From positions 1 to 13,641 of the forward strand of contig JAIXZB010000182.1 of assembly GCA_027489915.1 (NCBI GenBank): DNA of 13,641 nt. Direction: 5' to 3'. The position numbers were made by a program, and so were the translations under genes. Below the pieces are notes generated by a model. It was not told the DNA's origin, searched no databases, and saw only the letters and a list, made by a program, of their open reading frames with translations. Position 1 is the stretch's first letter; every line of letters starts with the position of its first letter. The DNA is from Rickettsiales bacterium. Lineage in GTDB: Bacteria > Pseudomonadota > Alphaproteobacteria > Rickettsiales > UBA3002. Shown here one piece after another: positions 6,113 to 12,833 of this stretch.

Positions 6113-6907
6113 ATGACAACCACCGCCACATCCCCCAACCCCCTCGCCCGCGTAGGCCGCGTTCTCATCGCGTTTCTCAGCGCCGTTGGCCGCCTCACCC
6201 TCTTCACATGGAACGGAGTATCCTGCGCCTTCCGCGGCCCCTACTACCCACGCCAGATTCTGCGTATGATGATAGAAATCGGCTATTACTCCCTCCCCGT
6301 CATTGGCTTAACTGCCATTTTCACTGGCGGCGTGCTGGCATTGCAATCCTACTCTGGCTTCTCCCGCGTCGGCGCTGAAAGCTCAATTCCATTGGTGGTC
6401 GTCCTCTCCATCACGCGCGAGCTTGGGCCCGTGCTCGCAGGCCTCATGGTCGCAGGGCGCATCGGCGCTGCCTTCGCTGCCGAAATCGGCACCATGCGCG
6501 TGACCGAGCAAATCGATGCCCTCGTCACCTTATCGACCAATCCGTTCAAATATCTTGTGTTCCCGCGTCTCCTCGCCGGCGCACTCATGCTGCCCATCCT
6601 CGTCTTCATCGCCGATGTGATTGGCGTCATGGGCGGCTATGTCGTATCGATTGGCAAACTCGGCTTTGCCGCAGGCCCGTACATCGACAACACATGGAAC
6701 TTCCTCACCCCCATAGATGTCTATTCAGGGCTGGTGAAGGCCTCGGTGTTCGGCTTCATTATTGCTCTCATGGGCTGCTACCACGGCTATCACAGCAAAG
6801 GCGGCGCGCAGGGTGTGGGCACTGCCACCACCAATGCAGTGGTCAGCTCCTCCATCCTCATTTTACTCACTAACTACCTACTCACGGAGATGTTCTTTGC
6901 TGTTTAA
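6113..6907 (+). CDS. mlaE: MlaE-family ABC transporter permease (phospholipid transport)
   Basis: MlaE-type proteins are inner-membrane permeases of the MCE/Mla systems that move phospholipids between inner and outer membranes and keep outer-membrane asymmetry. The 264-residue product carries the family hallmark ELGPVLAGLMVAGRIGAAF...EIGTM (103-128). It has hydrophobic segments at about 58-80, 92-120, 150-180 and 205-225 plus the C-terminal segment 242-262, and a conserved GGAQGVGTATT (230-240). Length is normal. ATG 6113 has no Shine-Dalgarno and is chosen as the first ATG that fits the family. It precedes its ATPase partner mlaF by 134 bases of hairpin-rich spacer. No mlaD-type MCE gene lies next to it in this window. 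Confidence 0.93.
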   Translation: MTTTATSPNPLARVGRVLIAFLSAVGRLTLFTWNGVSCAFRGPYYPRQILRMMIEIGYYSLPVIGLTAIFTGGVLALQSYSGFSRVGAESSIPLVVVLSITRELGPVLAGLMVAGRIGAAFAAEIGTMRVTEQIDALVTLSTNPFKYLVFPRLLAGALMLPILVFIADVIGVMGGYVVSIGKLGFAAGPYIDNTWNFLTPIDVYSGLVKASVFGFIIALMGCYHGYHSKGGAQGVGTATTNAVVSSSILILLTNYLLTEMFFAV

Positions 6908-6934
6908 TCTAAAACCCTTTTATTATTCAAAACA

Positions 6935-7025
6935 GGCGCAACTGCGCCGCCACGAAGTGAGTGAGGGTGAATCGCCGAAGGCGAGAGGGAGCAGCGAGAC
7001 GCTCTCCCTATTCGCGCCAGCGAAT
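6935..7025. repeat. Chain of four hairpins between mlaE and mlaF
   Basis: Four perfect or near-perfect hairpins follow one another. First: GGCGC/GCGCC (6935-6939, 6944-6948), loop AACT. Second: TCGCC/GGCGA (6972-6976, 6980-6984), loop GAA. Third: AGGGAG plus AGCG pairing with CGCT plus CTCCCT (6986-6996, 7000-7009), one bulged C, loop AGA. Fourth: ATTCGC/GCGAAT (7010-7015, 7020-7025), loop GCCA. None is followed by a T-run, so it is not an obvious terminator. It ends five bases before the mlaF ribosome binding site. Confidence 0.8.
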
Positions 7026-7041
7026 AACTAAAGGAAACACT

Positions 7042-7812
7042 ATGCCAAAAATCTCCATGCAGAATGTCAGCAAAGCCTTCGGCAAAAAACAGGTGCTGAA
7101 GGGCCTGAATCTCGAAGTCGAAAAAGGCGAATCACTCGTCATCATTGGCGGCTCAGGCTCGGGCAAATCCGTCACCATCAAATCCATCCTCGGCTTAGTA
7201 CAGCCCGATAGCGGCACCATCACTATTGACGGCGAAGATGTCACCCATATCGGCTTTCGCGCCCGCGAGAAATACCTCCGCCAATGCGGCATGCTATTTC
7301 AAGGCGGCGCATTGTTCGATTCCCTCCCCGTCTGGCGCAACATCTCCTTCGCCGCCACCCAACGCACCAGCATGAGCAAAGCCGAAGCGCACGCGTTAGC
7401 GGTCGAAAAACTCTCCCAAGTCGGCATGAGCGCCGATGTTGCTAACCTCATGCCCTCCGAACTCTCAGGCGGCATGCAAAAACGCGTAAGTTTAGCGCGC
7501 GCCATTGCCACCAACCCCGAAATTATTTTCTTCGATGAACCAACCACTGGCCTCGATCCCATCATGGCCGATGTCATCAACGACCTCATCGTAAGCTGCG
7601 TCAAAACGCTTGGCTCCACCGCCATCACCATCACGCACGATATGTCCTCCGTGCGCAAAATCGCAAGCCGTGTTGCGATGATATACAAAGGCGAAATCAT
7701 CTGGACAGGGTCTGTGAAAGACATCGACAATTCAGGCAACCCCTACGTCGATCAATTCGTCCACGGCAGAGGAAACGGCCCCATAACCGACGAAATCAAA
7801 CTCCGCGCCTGA
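7042..7812 (+). CDS. mlaF: MlaF-family ABC transporter ATPase (phospholipid transport)
   Basis: This is the ATP-hydrolysing partner of the MlaE-type permease, acting on the cytoplasmic face of the inner membrane. The 256-residue product has Walker A GGSGSGKS (36-43), the Q-loop at Gln87, signature LSGGM (141-145, followed by QKR), Walker B IIFFDE (161-166) with D-loop TGLDP, and H-loop His199 in ITHD. All catalytic elements are intact. The C-terminal segment YVDQFVHGRGNGPI is typical of MlaF. AAAGGA at 7030-7035, six bases upstream, fixes ATG 7042. A frame open from 6961 would translate the hairpin region and is rejected. The 134-base gap from mlaE lacks a terminator, so the two genes are probably co-transcribed. 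Confidence 0.95.
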   Translation: MPKISMQNVSKAFGKKQVLKGLNLEVEKGESLVIIGGSGSGKSVTIKSILGLVQPDSGTITIDGEDVTHIGFRAREKYLRQCGMLFQGGALFDSLPVWRNISFAATQRTSMSKAEAHALAVEKLSQVGMSADVANLMPSELSGGMQKRVSLARAIATNPEIIFFDEPTTGLDPIMADVINDLIVSCVKTLGSTAITITHDMSSVRKIASRVAMIYKGEIIWTGSVKDIDNSGNPYVDQFVHGRGNGPITDEIKLRA

Positions 7813-7881
7813 TATACAAACACCAGCAACAAGCTGATTAATAACAATAAATAAAACCGTAACCTATTTTTCATATAAGCC

Positions 7882-7902
7882 ACCAGCATTTGCTGGTATA
7901 GT
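7882..7902 (+). promoter_or_regulatory. Palindrome overlapping an extended -10-like box upstream of the deaminase fusion
   Basis: ACCAGCATTTGCTGGT (7882-7897) is an inverted repeat with 6-bp arms. Its last T is the first base of TATAGT (7897-7902), preceded by TGG, giving TGnTATAGT, an extended -10 form. No -35 is visible at the usual distance, as is tolerated for extended -10 promoters. With this box transcription would start at about 7909, the A of the start codon. A palindrome sitting on the -10 is a typical place for a repressor site. Confidence 0.4.
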
Positions 7903-7908
7903 AATAGC

Positions 7909-10479
7909 ATGGCTATAAAAACACTAACACATAACCTCGACTATAATCGTCATTTCCCCATCACCCTGAACTATGATGCAGCCGAGCACAGCCTTACCGT
8001 CACCATCGACCCCGAAAGCATCATGTATCGTCGCCTGCGCGGCAACCTCAACCACCTTCTACAATGCAATCCCATAACCTCTGGTCGCACCCCCATCAAA
8101 GAAACAATCGAGGGTAATACCGTTACGTTCCGCGAAGTGCCCGAAGATTTCCGCCTAAGCTTTGGCGGAAAACCATTTGCACTCTATCACAATCATACAT
8201 CAAACGGTATCTCCGTAAGCGAACTGCGCCCCTTCACCGTCAGTGCGCTGCGCACGCTTGGCTCACAGCATCAAAGCAAAGCCACTCCCTATTTCCTGCC
8301 CGAAAGCTTTCAGGAAATTGAACCCCTGCGCATCAAAGCCAAGGCCACCATCAACACTGATTTTCACACCCATTCCTCGGGCCAAATTTCTGCCGAAGGC
8401 CTCATCAAAGTAGCACTGCATCACAATGCACTCTACCCCGAGCATCTGCTGAACGATATTGGCATCACAGTCCCAAAAGACGTGCCACGCATCACCCAAA
8501 AACGCATCCCCTTCCAACCGCTGGAGCCGCAAAACCTACCAAGTGAAGTAGAATGTATTCCACTCAGCGCCCTCACCACCGAACAGCTCTCTGTGCTGAA
8601 AGATAGCCTCTCGCTCAGCACCGATCGTCAACACAGCTATACCGATGCCGAAAACGAGTGCTACCGCCTGCGCTATCCATTCACGAAAAACACCTCCCTC
8701 ATCAAAGATTCCATCAAAGAAATGGCGCGCGAATCGCTAGAATCAGGCATCCATTACGCCGAAATATCCTTCGTCGGGCTCGATAAACCCGAAACATTCA
8801 AAGCCGTACACGAAGCTATCTGGGAGATGGAGCAAACGGCAGAATTCAAAGACTTCACCTTACGCCTCAAGCACGGCATCCCCCGCACCCAAACCGATGC
8901 ACAAATCCGCGAATCACTCGAAAAAGCCAAAATACTCGCACAAAGCCCGTATGTAGTTGGCGTCGATTTCTTGGGCTACGAAATTAACAAAACAAACAGC
9001 TTCACCGATGCGTTAGAAGAATTCGCGCAATGGGTACAAGGCAACGCGCCTAAATTCACCATCTGCATCCACGCAGGTGAAAACGATAAAAACCCAACCA
9101 ACGTCAAAGAAGCCATCAAGATTGCCGCCAAATACGATGTACGCATGCGCATCGGCCATGGGCTATATGGGCTAGACGATGAAACCATAACACTCGCGCA
9201 ACCGCTCATCAAAGGCCCAAAACCCAAACTCCACATCGAAGCCAACCCCGATTCCAACATCGCACTCAACAACATTAACAATCTGCAGCACATGCCTTTC
9301 CGCCGCCTGCTCGATAATGGCATCCCTTTCGTTGTCAGCTCCGATTCTCTGGGTCTCTATCAAACCAGCAGCGAACAGTTGGGATTGTCGCTTCTGCATG
9401 CAGGGCTAAAAAGCAAAGATCTGGATGTAATAGCAACCCATCAAAATAATCTCGTAGCGCAGCAAACATCCTATTGCGCTGCAAAAAAAGAAGCGATTCC
9501 AGAGTGGAACGAAGCATCAGGGCGCGATACATTTCTAAATACCCTGCAAGCAGAATTGAACCGCATACCCAAAGCCCCTCAGCCAAAGCATGCACGGCTT
9601 GAAGATAGCGCTATCGAAGCATTGCTTGGCGGGCCCAAAGTGATTCCCGAAAGTCGTCACATCAGCCGCACACTCACTGCACCACTCTCAGAACTTCGCA
9701 ATCAATTAAACGACCCACGCGTCAAAGAACTACGCGAATTTCTAAAAACCAGAAAACCCATCACCATCCTCGGCGCCTCAGGCTCAAGCTGGAAACGTAT
9801 CGATAAATACCATCAAGGCGAAATCGCCATCGCGCTCGATATGCTTACGCATTTACTCGATCCCGAAAAAGTCTACTTCGTACAAGGCCGCAACAAATCC
9901 GAAGGTCTGTGCCGCAAACTGAACGAAACAGTAGCGCGTGCAAACACCACCGAAAAAACACCTTTTCTCACTGCAGGATTACTTACCGATCAAGCACCCG
10001 ACAGCTCCACCGATTATTCACATCTAAGCTATGTATTCCGCATCGATAACCCACTCAACGTCGCCAGTGAAATTGTCGATTTCACCGTCCGCCATGATGG
10101 CGCGCTCATCTGCATTGGCGGCGCAGCCTTCACCCGCGACGGGATTCTCAAAGCCGACCGCGATATGGAAGCCACAGGCAAAGGCACGTTATTAGTTATG
10201 GATGGCCCGAAAGGCGCTTCCACCGAAAAATCCCGCATCATGAATAAAAGCTACAGCTTCAAAAACGGCGAAGAGCTTATCTATCAACTACAAGGCCTGA
10301 TGAAAAACTCCCCCGAGCTATTCAAGCCCTATATGGATAACTTGCCTCTAGATAGTATCCGAACCCTCTATGAACACACAGCCGAAAAACTAGGCATCCC
10401 CATAAACCCAAAAGCAACCCACGTCAAAACCCCCGCAACCCATGAAGGCCAACTAGGCCTGTTTGGTTTAGGCAAATAA
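7909..10479 (+). CDS. Adenosine/AMP-deaminase-like amidohydrolase fused to a SLOG/LOG-like Rossmann domain, 856 residues
   Basis: Three parts can be seen. Residues 1-145 match nothing I recognise. Residues about 148-545 read as an adenosine-deaminase-type metal-dependent hydrolase: HTH at 153-155, YAEISF at 283-288, GVDFLGYE at 351-358, IHAGE with His388 and Glu391, IGHG with His417, IEANPDSN at 443-450, and SSDS with Asp479. These are the expected metal ligands and catalytic acid of the family. In adenosine deaminases the last motif is usually DD; here it is Asp-Ser, so the substrate may differ. Residues about 610-800 resemble the SLOG/LOG superfamily: ITILGASGSSW (619-627 core) and later RHDGALICIGGAAFTRDGIL (728-747), in place of the GG-x-GT loop. 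There is no signal peptide or membrane segment. Classic adenosine deaminases have about 330-360 residues. No Shine-Dalgarno precedes ATG 7909; it may be leaderless. It lies between housekeeping genes, with no partner beside it. The deaminase fold is confident; the SLOG assignment and any role in nucleotide signalling or defence are inference. Confidence 0.85.
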   Translation: MAIKTLTHNLDYNRHFPITLNYDAAEHSLTVTIDPESIMYRRLRGNLNHLLQCNPITSGRTPIKETIEGNTVTFREVPEDFRLSFGGKPFALYHNHTSNGISVSELRPFTVSALRTLGSQHQSKATPYFLPESFQEIEPLRIKAKATINTDFHTHSSGQISAEGLIKVALHHNALYPEHLLNDIGITVPKDVPRITQKRIPFQPLEPQNLPSEVECIPLSALTTEQLSVLKDSLSLSTDRQHSYTDAENECYRLRYPFTKNTSLIKDSIKEMARESLESGIHYAEISFVGLDKPETFKAVHEAIWEMEQTAEFKDFTLRLKHGIPRTQTDAQIRESLEKAKILAQSPYVVGVDFLGYEINKTNSFTDALEEFAQWVQGNAPKFTICIHAGENDKNPTNVKEAIKIAAKYDVRMRIGHGLYGLDDETITLAQPLIKGPKPKLHIEANPDSNIALNNINNLQHMPFRRLLDNGIPFVVSSDSLGLYQTSSEQLGLSLLHAGLKSKDLDVIATHQNNLVAQQTSYCAAKKEAIPEWNEASGRDTFLNTLQAELNRIPKAPQPKHARLEDSAIEALLGGPKVIPESRHISRTLTAPLSELRNQLNDPRVKELREFLKTRKPITILGASGSSWKRIDKYHQGEIAIALDMLTHLLDPEKVYFVQGRNKSEGLCRKLNETVARANTTEKTPFLTAGLLTDQAPDSSTDYSHLSYVFRIDNPLNVASEIVDFTVRHDGALICIGGAAFTRDGILKADRDMEATGKGTLLVMDGPKGASTEKSRIMNKSYSFKNGEELIYQLQGLMKNSPELFKPYMDNLPLDSIRTLYEHTAEKLGIPINPKATHVKTPATHEGQLGLFGLGK

Positions 10480-10490
10480 CCTCAAAAAAA

Positions 10491-10592
10491 TCTCCTCCCC
10501 CAACGCGGGGAGGGCAAGGGAGGGGGGCGTGAAAATAACCCATGTCAGCCGCACCTCCCCCCACCTAACCTCCCCCGCAAGGAGGGGGAGGA
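10491..10592. repeat. C/G-rich inverted repeat downstream of the deaminase fusion
   Basis: CCTCCCC/GGGGAGG (10494-10500, 10507-10513) and CCTCCCCC/GGGGGAGG (10569-10576, 10584-10591) are two hairpins. The left half of the block, read forward, resembles the right half read in reverse complement (TCCTCCCCC, a short loop, GCGGGGAGG, then a G-run), so the whole is an imperfect large palindrome centred near 10540. It starts 12 bases after the stop codon. It matches the general style of CTCCCC-type palindromic intergenic repeats seen in many proteobacteria. No proper T-tract follows, so a terminator role is uncertain. Confidence 0.65.
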
Positions 10593-10636
10593 ATACAGTA
10601 CCTATCTCCCCACAATAGCGAAGCAGAGCATTTCCT

Positions 10637-10755
10637 CCTACCCGCAAAAGCGGCATAGGGCAGAGTGAGCCAGATGCTAGGCGGGTTCTTATTTTTAAGC
10701 GCAGCATAGTGGAACTACGTGAGCATTAAAAATCAGGTTCCAACAACGCAGATGG
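10637..10755. repeat. Structured element upstream of radA
   Basis: It contains a hairpin CCTA-c-CCGC / GCGG-ca-TAGG (10637-10659, AAAA loop). A longer fold has arms ATTTTTAA (10691-10698) and TTAAAAAT (10726-10733) with an inner TAGT/ACTA hairpin (10707-10717). CAGATG occurs on both flanks (10671-10676 and 10749-10754). Edge words TGCTAGGCG (10675-10683) and CAACAACGCAGATG (10741-10754) echo those of the fabD-rpsF element. No credible gene is encoded. The candidate radA promoter directly follows. Confidence 0.5.
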
Positions 10756-10760
10756 TTCGC

Positions 10761-10766
10761 TATACA
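10761..10766 (+). promoter_or_regulatory. Possible -10 box of radA
   Basis: TATACA lies 10 bases before the radA ATG. Only a poor -35 (TTCCAA, 10738-10743) is found at 17 bases, inside the preceding structured element. Transcription from here would give a leader of about four bases, consistent with the absence of a Shine-Dalgarno for radA. Confidence 0.3.
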
Positions 10767-10776
10767 CTATGCACTC

Positions 10777-12135
10777 ATGGCAAAATCCACTACACATTTC
10801 GTCTGTCAGTCTTGCGGCACCATCCACGGCAAATGGGCAGGCAAGTGCGATGGCTGCAATGCGTGGGATACCTTGGTCGAAGAAACCGCTATCACCGCCC
10901 CCAAATCCATCGCCACAACCAAAGGTAAAGGGCTGCATTTCACCTCTCTGAGCTCGCGCGATACACCGCTTCCTACCCGCAACTCCACCGGCATCGGCGA
11001 GCTAGACCGCGTGCTGGGCGGCGGCTTGGTCGCAGGCGCCGCCATCCTCATTGGCGGCGATCCAGGCATCGGCAAATCTACTTTATTACTTCAAGCCGTC
11101 GCCGCCATCGCCCGCGCTGGCGAGCGCGTAATATATGTATCAGGCGAAGAATCCGTCGGCCAAATCCAGCTGCGTGCCGAACGTTTAGGCGTCATCGCCC
11201 CCACCGTCGAGCTCGCCTCCGCCAACAACGTGCGTGATATCCTCGCCTCCATCGATTGCACGAATCCCCCCGCGCTGGCCATCATCGATTCCATCCAAAC
11301 CATGTTCCTCGATTCTATCGAATCCGCACCAGGAAGTGTCGCACAAGTGCGCGCTTGCGCCCACACACTCATCACCGCCGCCAAAAAGCGCGGTGTCGCC
11401 CTCATTCTCGTTGGTCACGTCACCAAAGACGGCCAAATCGCAGGCCCACGCGTGGTCGAACATATGGTCGATACCGTCCTCTATTTCGAAGGCGATCGTG
11501 GCCTATCCTACCGCATCCTGCGCGCCGTCAAAAACCGCTTCGGCGCCACCGATGAAATCGGCGTATTCCACATGGAAGAATCAGGCTTGGCCGAAGTACC
11601 CAACCCCTCAAGCCTGTTTCTCACAGCGCGCGATAGCGCCGTTGCAGGCGCCGTAGTATTCGCCGGCATGGAAGGTACCCGCCCCTTGCTGGTCGAAGTC
11701 CAGGCCCTCATCACCCCCAGCACCATGTCCACCCCACGGCGCGCCGTGGTAGGGTTTGATAGCGCACGCCTTTCGATGATTCTCGCCGTGCTCGAAGCAC
11801 GCGGCGGCGCACGCTTTTCCGATAAAGAAGTCTTCCTAAGCGTCGCAGGCGGCCTGCGCATAAACGAACCCGCAGCCGATTTAGCCGCAGCAGCAGCCCT
11901 GCTTTCTGCCCTGTCGGAAAAACCCTTCCCCGCCCGCATGGTCGCCTTTGGCGAAATTGGCCTCACGGGCGAGGTGCGCCCCGTATCGCGTCACGAAGCC
12001 CGCCTGAAGGAAGCCGAAAAACTGGGCTTCAACACCTCGCTCTGCCCCCCTGCCAAAGCAGGCAGCAGCACCCGTGGTGCCATTACCCATGTCGATGGAC
12101 TGGTCGGTTTCTTCCTAAGTAGCGCTGCAGCATAA
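10777..12135 (+). CDS. radA: DNA repair/recombination ATPase RadA
   Basis: RadA (Sms) is a hexameric DnaB-like motor that extends recombination intermediates (branch migration, D-loops) during repair. The 452-residue product has the N-terminal zinc finger with Cys10, Cys13, Cys24 and Cys27 (CQSC...CDGC). A RecA-like core follows with Walker A GGDPGIGKST (93-102), Walker B ALAIIDSIQ (166-174) and the RadA-specific KNRFG (252-256). The C-terminal Lon-protease-like domain runs from about 285, with GEIGLTGEVRPV at 392-403. All motifs are intact and length is normal. No Shine-Dalgarno is seen. It is followed after 73 bases by cvpA with no terminator between. Confidence 0.97.
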   Translation: MAKSTTHFVCQSCGTIHGKWAGKCDGCNAWDTLVEETAITAPKSIATTKGKGLHFTSLSSRDTPLPTRNSTGIGELDRVLGGGLVAGAAILIGGDPGIGKSTLLLQAVAAIARAGERVIYVSGEESVGQIQLRAERLGVIAPTVELASANNVRDILASIDCTNPPALAIIDSIQTMFLDSIESAPGSVAQVRACAHTLITAAKKRGVALILVGHVTKDGQIAGPRVVEHMVDTVLYFEGDRGLSYRILRAVKNRFGATDEIGVFHMEESGLAEVPNPSSLFLTARDSAVAGAVVFAGMEGTRPLLVEVQALITPSTMSTPRRAVVGFDSARLSMILAVLEARGGARFSDKEVFLSVAGGLRINEPAADLAAAAALLSALSEKPFPARMVAFGEIGLTGEVRPVSRHEARLKEAEKLGFNTSLCPPAKAGSSTRGAITHVDGLVGFFLSSAAA

Positions 12136-12208
12136 CACCTACCACCAAAACCTATTCCCTTCCTGTATCACTAGTGCTATGCAGGGCAAAACCTGTAGCG
12201 AGTGCCCC

Positions 12209-12832
12209 ATGGTCGAAACCCACCTCAACATCTTCGATATCATCGTTTTCACTGTTGTCGGGCTATCCGCCCTATTTTCATTCTATCGCGGCTTCGTGCG
12301 CGAGGTATTATCCCTCGGCGCATGGGTGGGGGCGCTCGTCATCACACTCTATGTATTCCCTCACGCCAAAGAATTCGTCGGTAAACAGGTCGATAATACA
12401 CTGGTAGTCGATTTAATTTCCTCCATCGGCGTCTATATGACAGCCCTCATCACGCTGATGATTCTCACCTCCATGCTAAGCAAATTCCTCAAAACCAGCA
12501 AAGAAGTCGGCGCGCTCGATAATTTGCTCGGGCTGATATTCGGCATCGCGCGCGGCCTGTTCATCGTGGCACTGGGCTTTCTCGGCCTCAGCCTCGCGTT
12601 CGAAGAAAAAGGCTACCCCGACTACATCAAAGAATCCTATTCCCGCCCCTACGTTGAAAAAACTGCAGCGCTTCTCGTGCGTATCGCTCCAAGCTACCTC
12701 GAATCCATGGAACCCATCAAAGAACAGGCCAAAAAATCTGCCGAAGAATCCAGCGATGAAACAGGCAGCGATTACCAATTCGATTCCATGGAAAAACTGC
12801 AAAACATGATAAACGAAAAATCAAAGGAATAA
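12209..12832 (+). CDS. cvpA: CvpA family membrane protein
   Basis: CvpA is a small inner-membrane protein, named for its requirement in colicin V production, often found next to purF and linked to envelope stress tolerance; its molecular role is not settled. From ATG 12209 the product has 207 residues. It opens NIFDIIVFTVVGLSALFSF and then YRGFVREVLSLGAWV, the family hallmark (D-x-x-x, then GxxRGxxRExxSL). Four hydrophobic segments lie at about 8-26, 33-52, 72-92 and 110-130. The last third is soluble, charged and Glu/Lys/Ser-rich. A frame-compatible ATG at 12179 would add ten residues (including two Cys) not typical of the family, so 12209 is preferred; neither has a good ribosome binding site. 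Its stop is one base from the purF start, so coupling to purF is likely. Confidence 0.9.
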   Translation: MVETHLNIFDIIVFTVVGLSALFSFYRGFVREVLSLGAWVGALVITLYVFPHAKEFVGKQVDNTLVVDLISSIGVYMTALITLMILTSMLSKFLKTSKEVGALDNLLGLIFGIARGLFIVALGFLGLSLAFEEKGYPDYIKESYSRPYVEKTAALLVRIAPSYLESMEPIKEQAKKSAEESSDETGSDYQFDSMEKLQNMINEKSKE

Positions 12833-12833
12833 C

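Noticed and set aside
6961..7041. Upstream in-frame extension of mlaF
   Set aside because: It would translate the hairpin chain; ATG 7042 has AAAGGA at ideal spacing and the correct family N-terminus.
10468..10707. 79-residue minus-strand frame over the repeats between the deaminase gene and radA
   Set aside because: Its product is the translation of C/G-rich palindromes (Leu/Gly/Pro/Arg low complexity) and it overlaps the deaminase stop; no ribosome binding site.
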